Positions 1-8,026 of a DNA stretch of 41,981 bases are shown piece after piece. The DNA is from Deltaproteobacteria bacterium (GTDB lineage Bacteria; Desulfobacterota; Binatia; UBA12015). The notes under the pieces are model-generated. The model searched no databases. It saw only the letters and a list, made by a program, of their open reading frames with translations, and had not been told where the DNA came from. The DNA is taken from the NCBI GenBank assembly GCA_016874795.1, contig VGTG01000037.1, forward strand, positions 1-41,981, in the 5' to 3' direction. The translations under genes and the position numbers were made by a program. Position 1 is the first letter of the stretch, and each line of letters starts with the position of its first letter.

Positions 1-24
1 TTCGAGGAGGTGTGACGCCGCGAG
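1..24. repeat. Left copy of a 24-nt direct terminal repeat
   Basis: The first 24 bases are identical to the last 24 bases of the window (41958-41981) in the same orientation. This is seen directly. It means the window either closes into a 41,957-bp circle or ends twice in one repeat. The repeat contains gaggaggtgtga and runs into a 9-mer, cgaggggcg, repeated at 21-29 and 31-39. Confidence 0.9.
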
Positions 25-47
25 GGGCGTCGAGGGGCGGTAAGATG

Positions 48-77
48 TTGACGCTATCTCGACGGCGGTGCACTAGG
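48..77. repeat. Left arm of a perfect 30-bp inverted repeat; promoter-like
   Basis: These 30 bases are the exact reverse complement of 41867-41896. The arm begins with TTGACG, a good -35 hexamer, and has CACTAG 17 nt further on, so it may also be the promoter of the DUF6502 gene that starts at 98. If the window ends are joined, the two arms flank about 108 bp. The match is seen directly; the promoter role is inferred. Confidence 0.8.
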
Positions 78-97
78 TTCGGGGCGCTGGGACGGAG

Positions 98-982
98 ATG
101 CTACCCCCCGGTTTGAAGGAGCAGTTCGCGGCTGCGATCCGCCGCTTGCTGCGGCCGGTCGTCCGGCAGCTCGTGGCGTACGGAGTCACCTACCCCGCTC
201 TCGATCAGATGATCCGCGAGCTCTACGTCGAAAGCGCCGAGACGGACTTCGCTCTGCCGCACAAGCGGGCGACCGACAGCCGCGTCGCGCTCCTGACCGG
301 GCTTCACCGGAAGGAGATCGCTCGTCTCCGCGGCCGCTCGCGCACGAGCGACGCGCCGGTCGAGGTCGAAGACACCGTCGTGACCCGCGTGATCGGCCGC
401 TGGATGGGCGGTCCGCCCTACTCCGACACGCGGGGACGGCCGCGCCCGCTTCCGTACGAGAGCCGGCGCCCTCGCGCCGCGACCTTCGCGCGCCTCGTGC
501 GCGATCGCGGCGTCGACGTGCCGATCCGCTCCGTCCTCGACGAGCTCCTGCGCACCGGCGTCGTCGAGATCACCGACGACGGCGTGGTCCATCTGAAGCA
601 GGAGGCGAACGTCCCCGCGGGCGACCTCGAGGGCAAGCTGAGCCTCCTCGCCTCGGATCCGGGCGAGGTGTTCTCGACCATCGTGCACAACGTCGAGAAT
701 CCCGAGCGTCCCTGGCTGCAGCGAAAGGTCGTCTACGACAACGTCGGCTCCGAAGCGCTCGAGGAGCTCCGCGGCGAAGCCCGCGCCACGGGTGAGGAGT
801 TCATCCGGCGCGCGAACGTCCTCCTCGCCGAGCGCGATCGAGATCGAAATCCGGACGCACCCGGCGGATCTCGGTCGCGCGTCGTTCTCGGCGTCTACTA
901 TTTCGAGGAGAGCGAGAGCGAGCCCGCGAAGGCGGAAGCGAAGCGGCCGCGGCTTCCCGGCCGGATCAAGAGGCGCCGATGA
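98..982 (+). CDS. DUF6502 family protein
   Basis: A 294-residue soluble protein that resembles the uncharacterised DUF6502 family. The N-terminal part (residues about 15-50) has the LLRPVVRQLVAYGVTYPAL pattern, followed by a helix ending in VESAE. A second helical stretch around 62-78 (RVALLTGLHRKEIARLR) looks like a winged-helix or HTH-like element. The C-terminus is very basic (PGRIKRRR). No catalytic motif is visible. The ATG follows a GGGACGGAG ribosome-binding site. The stop codon overlaps the start of the next gene by 4 nt (ATGA), so the two products are probably made together. A role as a DNA-binding regulator is only inferred from the HTH-like look and the basic tail. Confidence 0.75.
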   Translation: MLPPGLKEQFAAAIRRLLRPVVRQLVAYGVTYPALDQMIRELYVESAETDFALPHKRATDSRVALLTGLHRKEIARLRGRSRTSDAPVEVEDTVVTRVIGRWMGGPPYSDTRGRPRPLPYESRRPRAATFARLVRDRGVDVPIRSVLDELLRTGVVEITDDGVVHLKQEANVPAGDLEGKLSLLASDPGEVFSTIVHNVENPERPWLQRKVVYDNVGSEALEELRGEARATGEEFIRRANVLLAERDRDRNPDAPGGSRSRVVLGVYYFEESESEPAKAEAKRPRLPGRIKRRR

Positions 983-2151
983 GCCCGCGACCTCGCCTCT
1001 GGACTCTCCTCCTCGCGACCGCGCTCGTCGCAGGCTGCGGCGCCGCCGACGGGGGACCGGTCGGGACGGGCATTGCCGCTTCCGTCATCGGCAACGTCGT
1101 CGCGGTCGAGGACACGAGCGTGGTGCTCGGGGCGACCGCGCAAGCGGACGAGCCCGCGGCGAGCGTCGCCGGAATCGAGGTCGGACTCGTCGAGCTTCCG
1201 GACATCGTCACGCGCACCGACGCCGACGGCAACTTCAAGCTCGAGGGAGAGTTCTCCGGCGACGTCACGCTGCGCTTCGAGACGGAGGACTTCGACGTCG
1301 AGCAGCCGCTCGTCATCGCGACCGGCGGCGTGCTCGTGCTCTCCGACATCCAGCTCGAGGCGAGCGGCGTGACCGTCGAGGCGGGACGCCAGCTCGGCCT
1401 CTCCGGTGAAGTCGTCTCCGTCGACTGCTCGGGGGGCCGCATCGTCGTCGAGGACCGCGATCCGAGGACGGGCGACTTCGAGCTGCTCCTTCTCCCGGAG
1501 ACCGAGTTCACACGGCGCGGCGAGCCCGTCGACTGTCGCGCGATCTTCGTGGGCGAGACGATCGAGACCGAGGGCCTGGTCGACGCGCTCGATCAGCGCA
1601 CCGTCACCGCTCTCACGATCGACATCGCGCCTTCGGGTGTTCCGTCCGATCCCTTCCGCCAAGTCGCCTTCCTCGGGTACGTCGCGGCTCGGAACTGCAA
1701 GACGGGGGTCGTCACGGTCGAGAACGAGCGGCATCGCTTCCGCGTCCTCCTCGGTCCCGAGACCGAGATCCTCTTCGACGACGGGCGCCCGGTCGAATGC
1801 GGGCGGATCAAGCTCGGCAGGCGCGTCACCGGCCGCGGCCGCCTCGAGCTGCGGAAGCCCGCGATCCTGACCGCGATCCGCTTGATCGTCTCGCGCGCGA
1901 CCGCGCCCGCGGTCGAGCTCCGCATCCGCGGCTTCGTCGCCCTGAAGGAATGCGACCGGAACGTGCTGCAGATCGGCTACCCGAACAGCATCATCGCGGT
2001 CCGCCTGACGCGCGACACGAAGCTGATGCCGCAGCGGCGCTGCCGCGGGATCCCGCTCGGCGTCTGGGTCGACGGACGCGGCCTCCCGAGCGCGACGATC
2101 CCGGGCGCTCTCGACGCGATCGAGCTGAAGCTCAAGGGCGTGCGGAGCTGA
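979..2151 (+). CDS. DUF5666-type lipoprotein with three cysteine-pair repeats
   Basis: A 390-residue predicted lipoprotein: a hydrophobic N-terminus ends in the lipobox LVAGC with Cys20. Residues about 35-130 look like a carboxypeptidase-regulatory-like beta domain (TDADGNFKLEGEFSGDVTLRF). Three tandem beta repeats of about 85-90 residues follow, of DUF5666 type. Each starts with a Cys and has a second Cys 30-36 residues later: 150/186, 240/274 and 325/355. The second Cys follows a charged turn such as GEPVDC or GRPVEC, which suggests one disulfide per repeat in the periplasm or at the surface. It overlaps the DUF6502 gene by 4 nt; I recall these two families occurring together in other genomes. 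Function unknown. Confidence 0.75.
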   Translation: MSPRPRLWTLLLATALVAGCGAADGGPVGTGIAASVIGNVVAVEDTSVVLGATAQADEPAASVAGIEVGLVELPDIVTRTDADGNFKLEGEFSGDVTLRFETEDFDVEQPLVIATGGVLVLSDIQLEASGVTVEAGRQLGLSGEVVSVDCSGGRIVVEDRDPRTGDFELLLLPETEFTRRGEPVDCRAIFVGETIETEGLVDALDQRTVTALTIDIAPSGVPSDPFRQVAFLGYVAARNCKTGVVTVENERHRFRVLLGPETEILFDDGRPVECGRIKLGRRVTGRGRLELRKPAILTAIRLIVSRATAPAVELRIRGFVALKECDRNVLQIGYPNSIIAVRLTRDTKLMPQRRCRGIPLGVWVDGRGLPSATIPGALDAIELKLKGVRS

Positions 2152-2218
2152 ACGATTCCCCCGGTCGCTCGCGCTCCTCGACGGCGCTGCTAGAGAAGCC
2201 TCCTCGAAGGGAGGCACG

Positions 2219-3049
2219 ATGGCGAATCGCGAGAAGCTCGCCGGCGTCGGCGCGATCGACTGCTGGCTCAACCTGTCGATGGGCGAGGAGCGCCAGCAAC
2301 CGGAGTTCCTGATTCGCGTCGCGCGCGACTACTTCAAGCGGGAGAAGGAGATGTTCTCCCACACGCCCTTCGAGGAGACTCTCCGGCAGATGGACGAGGC
2401 CGGAGTCGAGCGCGCCATCCTCTCGATGAACGGCGACGACCCCGGACCGATCGAGGACATCGTGCGCGCCTTCCCGGGCAAGTTCATCGGCGCACTGACG
2501 GTCGATCCGCGCCAGGGAATGAAGGCTCTCCGCACGATCGAGAAGCTGCACGCGAGCGGCGCGATGCGCCTCGTCCGCATCGTGCCGTTCCTGATCAACC
2601 TGCCGCCGAACGACAAGTCGTACTACCCGGTCTACGCGAAGTGCATCGAGCTCGACGTGCCGGTCTCCGTCAATACCGGAATACCCGGCCCGCCGATGCC
2701 CGCGGAGCCGCAGCGCCCTCTCTACCTCGACGAAGTGTGCCTCTTCTATCCGGAGCTGAAGCTCGTGATGGCGCACGGCGCCGACCCCTGGTGGGGCGAG
2801 GCGATCCGGTTGATGCTCAAGTACCCGAACCTCTACATGATGACGTCGGCGTACGCGCCGAAGTACTTCCCGCCCGAGCTGATCCAGTTCATGAACACGC
2901 GCGGCACGCACAAGATCCTCTTCGCGTCCGACCATCCCGTGCTGTCGTTCGAGCGCTGTCTCAGCGAAGCGTGCGATCTGCCGCTTCGCGAGGGGGTGCT
3001 CCAGAAGTACGTCCGCGACAACGCCGCCGGCCTCTTCCGCTGGGACTGA
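2219..3049 (+). CDS. Amidohydrolase-fold protein lacking the HxH metal motif
   Basis: A 276-residue protein of the amidohydrolase-2 (ACMSD-like) TIM-barrel family. The late barrel motifs are present: LKLVMAHGADPWW, then YAPKYFPPEL, then ILFASDHPVLS, and a C-terminal DNAAGLFRWD. The usual N-terminal IDxHxH metal pair is replaced by AIDCWLNL, so one or both metal-binding histidines are missing. Relatives with this change exist, so it is probably a subfamily trait and not decay; the substrate is unknown. The ATG follows GGGAGG. A CTGCTAGAG -10-like element lies about 20 nt upstream. The ferredoxin-like gene follows 51 nt downstream on the same strand, so the two may share a transcript and a pathway. 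Confidence 0.8.
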   Translation: MANREKLAGVGAIDCWLNLSMGEERQQPEFLIRVARDYFKREKEMFSHTPFEETLRQMDEAGVERAILSMNGDDPGPIEDIVRAFPGKFIGALTVDPRQGMKALRTIEKLHASGAMRLVRIVPFLINLPPNDKSYYPVYAKCIELDVPVSVNTGIPGPPMPAEPQRPLYLDEVCLFYPELKLVMAHGADPWWGEAIRLMLKYPNLYMMTSAYAPKYFPPELIQFMNTRGTHKILFASDHPVLSFERCLSEACDLPLREGVLQKYVRDNAAGLFRWD

Positions 3050-3100
3050 TGGGACCGAACCGGGTTTGCGTCTACGCGGACCGGATGGAATGAACCTTCC

Positions 3101-3601
3101 ATGCAGGCGATCGACGTCATCAAGCGCCGTCTCAAGGAAGAGCGCATCCCGGACGTGCCCGAGACCTACGCGACGAAGAAGAAGCGTCCCGCGGAAGTCG
3201 CGTTCATGGACGTCAACCTCTGCTTCCCGTGCGGCAAGTGCCCCGACTTCTGTCCCACGCAGTGCATCCAGCACCTCCCGCCGGGCACCTTGGAGGGGCG
3301 CGGCGAGCAGCCCGTCCAGGTCCGCTACCAGGAGTGCATCGGCTGCTACATCTGCCTCGAGATTTGCGCGCTCCTGACCGACTACGACGCGATCCGGATG
3401 TACGACGTGAACCTCGTCGAGCAGGTCCTCGGCGTCGACATCGGAGACAGGCCACCCGCCGAGCCGGAGACGCCGGAGCCGTGGGAGGAGTACTGGTCGG
3501 AGGGCGGCGGCTACCGCCACATGGGGAACGGCTCGCGCATCCGCGAGAAGATCAACGCGGATGAGCGCGCCATCCTGCAGGGCGAGCGATCCAGCACGTA
3601 G
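3101..3601 (+). CDS. 2x[4Fe-4S] ferredoxin-like protein
   Basis: A 166-residue iron-sulfur protein. Cluster motif one is LCFPCGKCPDFCP (CxxCxxCxxxCP, residues about 41-53). Cluster motif two is CIGCYICLEIC (CxxCxxCxxxC, about 80-90). The spacing fits a two-cluster ferredoxin, with about 35 extra residues before the first cluster and about 75 after the second. The acidic, Pro-rich C-terminal tail has no recognised domain. It probably passes electrons to or from a partner enzyme. The nearest candidates are the upstream amidohydrolase-like protein or an unlinked oxidoreductase. No strong ribosome-binding site precedes the ATG. Confidence 0.85.
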   Translation: MQAIDVIKRRLKEERIPDVPETYATKKKRPAEVAFMDVNLCFPCGKCPDFCPTQCIQHLPPGTLEGRGEQPVQVRYQECIGCYICLEICALLTDYDAIRMYDVNLVEQVLGVDIGDRPPAEPETPEPWEEYWSEGGGYRHMGNGSRIREKINADERAILQGERSST

Positions 3602-3626
3602 CCCGAGACCGGCTCCGACTCCTCGC

Positions 3627-4268
3627 GTGGCGCGCCCCCCTTCCCCGCGGCTGATCCAGCAGCTCACCCCGGCTCGGCTTCTGCTAGGGCTCGCCGGAGC
3701 GCTCCTCTTCGCGCTGATCGAGATCGGCGTGCTCGAGCTCACCTACGAGCGCCTCGGCGTCGCGCATCGCTACTTCTTCGGCCTGCTGGCACTCTCTCTC
3801 CTCGGAAGCATGGTCCATCTGCCGCTCTTCCAGCTCCCGCCGCCTCCGGACGCCTCACCGCCGCGTCCGACGCTCGTCGCGATCAACGTCGGAGGAGCGA
3901 TCGTGCCGACGGCGCTGGCGCTGTGGGTGCTGGTCGAGCAAACGGATCCGCTTCCCTGCCTCGTTGCACTCGTCGTCGTGACCGCCGTGACCTGGTCTCT
4001 CGCGAAGCCGATGAAGGGAGTCGGGATCGCGATGCCGATGCTCGCGCCGCCGCTCGCCGCCGCCGCGTCGGCTCTGCTGCTCGCGCCCTCGGCGCCCGCC
4101 CCGGCGGCCTACGTCAGCGGGACGCTCGGCGCGCTCCTCGGTGCGGACGTGCTGAACCTCTCGAAGATCGGCGCGCTCGGGGCTCCTACCGTCTCGATCG
4201 GAGGCGCCGGAACCGTCGACGGCGTCTTCCTCACCGGCATCGTCGCGGTGCTCCTCGCACTCGCATGA
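3627..4268 (+). CDS. DUF1614 family membrane protein
   Basis: A 213-residue integral membrane protein of the DUF1614 family, recognised by NVGGAIVPTALALWVL, the GTLGALLGADVLNL stretch and the C-terminal SIGGAGTVDGVFLTGIVAVL. I count about six to seven hydrophobic segments. The start is set at GTG 3627 because an earlier in-frame ATG (3561) would overlap the ferredoxin gene and add a Pro/Arg-rich leader. The stop overlaps the mprF-like start by 4 nt, so it is probably translationally coupled to it. The family has no established function; an envelope role is inferred from its partner. Confidence 0.8.
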   Translation: MARPPSPRLIQQLTPARLLLGLAGALLFALIEIGVLELTYERLGVAHRYFFGLLALSLLGSMVHLPLFQLPPPPDASPPRPTLVAINVGGAIVPTALALWVLVEQTDPLPCLVALVVVTAVTWSLAKPMKGVGIAMPMLAPPLAAAASALLLAPSAPAPAAYVSGTLGALLGADVLNLSKIGALGAPTVSIGGAGTVDGVFLTGIVAVLLALA

Positions 4269-6832
4269 GAACCCCGCTCGCCGAGCAGGCTCGCCGGTAC
4301 GGCCCGCCGCTCCTCGGTGTCGTGCTGCTCGTCGCGGTCGCGGTCGTGCTCCACCGCGAGCTGAAGAACATCCCGATCCACGACGTCGTCGCGTACCTCC
4401 GCGCGCTGCCACCTCCACGGATCGCACTCGCGCTCGCGCTGTCGGCGGTGAGCTACGCCGTGCTCACGGCGTACGACGCGCTCGCGCTGGCCTACGTGCA
4501 GCACTGGCTCGGCTACGGGAAGATCGCCCTCGCTTCTTTCGTCGGATACGTGCTGAACCACAACCTGGGGCCGATCTTCCTCGGCGGCAGCGCGGTCCGC
4601 TACAGGCTGTACTCGAGCTGGGGCCTTTCGGCGGTCGAGATCGCACAGGTGATCGCTTTCACGGGCCTGACGTTCTGGCTCGGCTTCCTCCTCCTCGCGG
4701 GCGTCGTGCTGGTCGTCGAGCCGCGCGCCGTCGCGAGCCTGCTCCACCTGGATCCGTTCTGGAGCCGGACCGCGGCCGTCGTCGCCCTGCTGCTCGTCGT
4801 CGCGTATCTCGTGCGGTGCTCGCTCCCGCAGCGGTCGTGGCGGCTCGGAGGCTGGGAGATTCGCCTTCCCTCCGAGGGGATCGCGTTCACGCAGATCGCC
4901 GTCGCGTGCATCGACTGGGTCGCCGCCTCGAGCGTCCTGTGGGTCGTCCTCCCCGACGCGCCGGGGCTCACGTTCCCCGTCTTCTTCGGCGCGTTCCTCC
5001 TCTGCCAGGTGATCGGCGTCGCGAGCACGGTGCCGGCGGGGCTCGGCGTCTTCGAGGCGACGATGCTCCTCGCGCTCTCGAGCTGGGTCGACAAGCCGGA
5101 CCTGCTCGGCGCGCTCCTCGCGTTTCGCGTCGTCTACTACCTCGTGCCGCTCGTGGCGGCGACGCTGCTCCTCGCGGCGCACGAGCTGGTCGGACGTCGG
5201 CGACAGGCGGCGGAGGTCGGCCGTCTCCTCAACCGCTGGGTCCCGGAGATCGTGCCGCAGGCGCTCGCCGTCCTGACGTTCGTCGCCGGCGTCCTGCTCC
5301 TCGCGGGCGGAGCGATCCCGACGCCGCCGAAGCGGCTCGACTGGCTCGCGAGCATCGTCTCGATCTGGGTCGTCGATCTCTCGAACTTCGTCGCGAGCGT
5401 CGTCGGCATGGGCCTCCTGCTGCTCGCGCGCGGGCTGCAGCTTCGCCTGAACGCCGCCTGGGCGCTGACCGTCGCCGGCCTCGCGATCGGCGTCGCGATG
5501 TCGCTGCTGCGCTCCTTCGACGTCGCGCTCACGGTCCTCCTCGCCGCGACGCTCCTCGCGCTCCTGCCGTGCAAGCGCCACTTCGATCGACCGACGGCGC
5601 TCCTCGACGAGCCTCTGACGCCGAGCTGGACCTTCGCCGCGGTGCTGGTGCTGATCGGCGTCGGCTGGCTCCTCTTCTTCTCGTACCGCCACGTCGAGTA
5701 TCAGGCCGAGCTCTGGTGGCAGTTCGAGCTCTCGAGCCAGGCTTCGCGCTCGATGCGCGCCGTCGCGGGCGCCGCGATCCTCTTCATCGCGTACGGCACC
5801 GCGCGTCTCCTGCGTCCGGCGATCCCGGATCCGCCGCCGCCTTCCGAGGACCTCTGGCAACGGATCGAGAAGATCGTCGCCGATTCTCCCGTCGCGGCGG
5901 CGCACCTGGCGCTCGTGGGCGACAAGCAGTTCCTCACGAGCTCGAGCGGACGCTCCTTCCTCATGTACGGCATCTCCGGCCGGAGCTTCGTCGCGATGGG
6001 CGATCCGATCGGAGAAGCCGAGGACGCGCACGAGCTCGCGTGGCGATTCCGCGAGCTGGCCGATCGCCACGGCGCCCGCACGGTGTTCTACGAGGTCGGC
6101 TCCGCCCGGCTGCCGCTGTACGTGGACCTGGGATTGACGCTCCTCAAGCTCGGCGAGGAAGCGCGCGTCCCCCTCGCCTCCTTCGACCTCGAGGGTCCGG
6201 CGCGCGCGCGCCTGCGTCGCTCGCATCGCCAGGCCGTGCGCGAGGGCTGCCGCTTCGAGATCGTGCCCGCGCCGCAGGTCGACGCGATCCTTCCCGAGCT
6301 GCAGCAGATCTCCGACGCCTGGCTCGCGGAGAAGAGCACGCGCGAGAAGGGCTTCTCCCTCGGACGCTTCGATCCCGATTATCTCCGGCGGTTCCCGATC
6401 GCCCTCGTGCGGCGCGACGAGAAGACGATCGCGTTCGCGAACCTCTGGCCGAGCGGCCAACGGGAGGAGATGTCGGTCGACCTGATGCGTCACCTCCCGG
6501 CCGGCCCTGCGGGGCTGATGGACTTCCTCTTCATCGAACTGCTCCTCTGGTCGCGCGAGGGCGGCTATCGCTGGTTCAGCCTCGGCCTGGCGCCGTTCTC
6601 CGGCATGGACACGCACTCTCTGGCGCCTCTCTGGAGCCGCGCCGGCGCGCTGCTGTTCCGGCACGGCGAGCACTTCTACAACTTCCAGGGCTTGCGCCAT
6701 TACAAGGACAAGTTCGACCCGGAATGGTCGCCGCGCTATCTCGCGAGCCCGGGCGGGTTCGCGTTGCCGAAGGTGCTGACCGACGTGGCGAGCCTGGTCG
6801 CAGGAGGGCTGAAGGGAGTCGTCGCGCGATGA
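4265..6832 (+). CDS. mprF: MprF-type bifunctional phosphatidylglycerol aminoacyl transferase/flippase
   Basis: An 855-residue protein close to full-length MprF in size and layout. The N-terminal half has many membrane segments with family motifs such as NHNLGPIFLGGSAVRYRLY and VPAGLGVFEATMLL, typical of the flippase domain. A second membrane block follows to about residue 520. The C-terminal third is the cytosolic synthase with a GNAT-like fold (MGDPIGEAEDAHELAWRF, then RRSHRQAVREG, then GLAPFSGMDTHSLAPLW, then HFYNFQGLRHYKDKFDPEW). MprF moves lysine or alanine from aminoacyl-tRNA onto phosphatidylglycerol and flips the product, which makes the membrane less negative and protects against cationic peptides. 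The amino acid used cannot be read from sequence. It overlaps both neighbours by 4 nt (ATGA at each side). Confidence 0.92.
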   Translation: MRTPLAEQARRYGPPLLGVVLLVAVAVVLHRELKNIPIHDVVAYLRALPPPRIALALALSAVSYAVLTAYDALALAYVQHWLGYGKIALASFVGYVLNHNLGPIFLGGSAVRYRLYSSWGLSAVEIAQVIAFTGLTFWLGFLLLAGVVLVVEPRAVASLLHLDPFWSRTAAVVALLLVVAYLVRCSLPQRSWRLGGWEIRLPSEGIAFTQIAVACIDWVAASSVLWVVLPDAPGLTFPVFFGAFLLCQVIGVASTVPAGLGVFEATMLLALSSWVDKPDLLGALLAFRVVYYLVPLVAATLLLAAHELVGRRRQAAEVGRLLNRWVPEIVPQALAVLTFVAGVLLLAGGAIPTPPKRLDWLASIVSIWVVDLSNFVASVVGMGLLLLARGLQLRLNAAWALTVAGLAIGVAMSLLRSFDVALTVLLAATLLALLPCKRHFDRPTALLDEPLTPSWTFAAVLVLIGVGWLLFFSYRHVEYQAELWWQFELSSQASRSMRAVAGAAILFIAYGTARLLRPAIPDPPPPSEDLWQRIEKIVADSPVAAAHLALVGDKQFLTSSSGRSFLMYGISGRSFVAMGDPIGEAEDAHELAWRFRELADRHGARTVFYEVGSARLPLYVDLGLTLLKLGEEARVPLASFDLEGPARARLRRSHRQAVREGCRFEIVPAPQVDAILPELQQISDAWLAEKSTREKGFSLGRFDPDYLRRFPIALVRRDEKTIAFANLWPSGQREEMSVDLMRHLPAGPAGLMDFLFIELLLWSREGGYRWFSLGLAPFSGMDTHSLAPLWSRAGALLFRHGEHFYNFQGLRHYKDKFDPEWSPRYLASPGGFALPKVLTDVASLVAGGLKGVVAR

Positions 6833-7524
6833 GGAAGAAGGGAGAGCTCGCGCGAAAGTACGGCGGCCGCTACGCCGCGATCCTCGTCACCGGCCTCGCG
6901 ACGGCGGTGATCGCGCCGCTCTTGAGCCACCGCGACGGGATGCAATGGGTGCTGGGCCTGCTGCTCCTCTTCGTGGTCGTCGGCAGCCTGCGCGCCGTCT
7001 GGGGCGACCGGAAGCTGTTCGTCCTCGTCGCCGCGGTCGGCGGCGTCTCCGTCCTGACGGAGAACTTCGCGATCTTCTCCTCCAACCAGTGGTCGTCGCC
7101 GGCGAGCGACATCGTCGGAGCGCTCTTCCTATTGCTCGTCTGCTACGGGATCCTGAGCGACATCTTCTCGCGCGACGAGATCACGACCGACACGGTCTTC
7201 GGAGCGGCGGCGGTCTACCTGATCCTCGGCCTCCTCTTCGCGCGGTTGTTCCTCTTGGTCGAGCATCTCTCGCCGGGCTCGTTCCAGATCACGGGCGCCC
7301 TCGCACGAAACGTCACCGAGCGGCCGCTCGGCGTGCTGCACTACTTCAGCCTGATCACGCTGACGACGGTCGGCTACGGCGACGTCATCCCGATCTCGCC
7401 GCTCGCGAGGAGCCTCGCGGCCGTCGAGGCGGTGATCGCGCAGCTCTACATCGCCGCCGTGATCGCGCGGCTCGTCGCCCTCTACACCGCGCACGCCGAG
7501 GTGCGCCGCCGTCGCGACCGCTAG
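6829..7524 (+). CDS. Two-pore-helix potassium-type ion channel
   Basis: A 231-residue membrane protein with the potassium selectivity filter TTVGYGD at residues 179-185. The filter is preceded by a pore helix (LHYFSLITL) and followed by an inner helix (AVEAVIAQLYIAAVIARLVAL). Upstream are about four to five more hydrophobic segments, so the protein is larger than a minimal KcsA-type channel. It has no cytosolic RCK/TrkA domain: only about 12 charged residues follow the last helix. The start overlaps the mprF stop by 4 nt. Production tied to a lipid-charge enzyme suggests a role in envelope or membrane-potential control, which is inference. Confidence 0.85.
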   Translation: MRKKGELARKYGGRYAAILVTGLATAVIAPLLSHRDGMQWVLGLLLLFVVVGSLRAVWGDRKLFVLVAAVGGVSVLTENFAIFSSNQWSSPASDIVGALFLLLVCYGILSDIFSRDEITTDTVFGAAAVYLILGLLFARLFLLVEHLSPGSFQITGALARNVTERPLGVLHYFSLITLTTVGYGDVIPISPLARSLAAVEAVIAQLYIAAVIARLVALYTAHAEVRRRRDR

Positions 7525-7596
7525 CCCGTTCGCGACCCAGCGCCGCGGATGCGGTCGACGCTGGCGCGAGACCGGCACACCGGGTACTGGAGGCCG

Positions 7597-8013
7597 ATGA
7601 ACCCTTCTCGGCGATCGACGGTGCCGGCGCTCCTGCGCCGAGCGTTCCTCGTCGCGGCCGACGCGACGCTTCTCGGCAGCGCCGCCGTCGCGGCTCAGTT
7701 CGACATCATCGAAATGGAGGAGCTGAAGGACATCGCCCTCCGCTACGGGAAGTACAACGGCCGCTTCATCACGTGCGACATCGACCCCCCGGTGCCGATC
7801 AAGGTCGCCGTCCTCAAGTACGCGCGGTCCCGCGGCGCGAGCGATCCGCAGCTCGACATCCTCGGCAAGGTCTTCGACGAAGGTCAGGCGCGCACGACCG
7901 GCTTGAAGACGGGTTTCTCCAAGCCCGAGTGCCAGGAGAAGCTCGAGACGCCGGAGGGGAAGAAGATCCTGAAGAACGTCGAGACGTGGGGAAAGCTGCC
8001 CGCGAAGCCCTGA
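7597..8013 (+). CDS. Small secreted protein of unknown function
   Basis: A 138-residue predicted exported protein. The start is placed at ATG 7597 because GGAGG lies just upstream (tggaggccgatg) and it gives a good signal peptide (RRAFLVAADATLLGSAAVAA) with likely cleavage after AVAAQ; an in-frame ATG at 7549 would add 16 residues. The mature part is about 100 residues and contains two cysteines, in ITCDIDPP and KPECQEKL. They could form a disulfide. It has no haem motif and no family I recognise. It sits between the channel gene and an alpha/beta hydrolase on the same strand. Confidence 0.65.
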   Translation: MNPSRRSTVPALLRRAFLVAADATLLGSAAVAAQFDIIEMEELKDIALRYGKYNGRFITCDIDPPVPIKVAVLKYARSRGASDPQLDILGKVFDEGQARTTGLKTGFSKPECQEKLETPEGKKILKNVETWGKLPAKP

Positions 8014-8026
8014 CCCCGCCGGACGT

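Noticed and set aside
4109-6700. Very long minus-strand reading frame opposite mprF
   Set aside because: It is a GC-rich shadow. The plus strand carries a full MprF with recognised motifs, while the antisense reading is Arg/Glu/Asp-rich with no family pattern.
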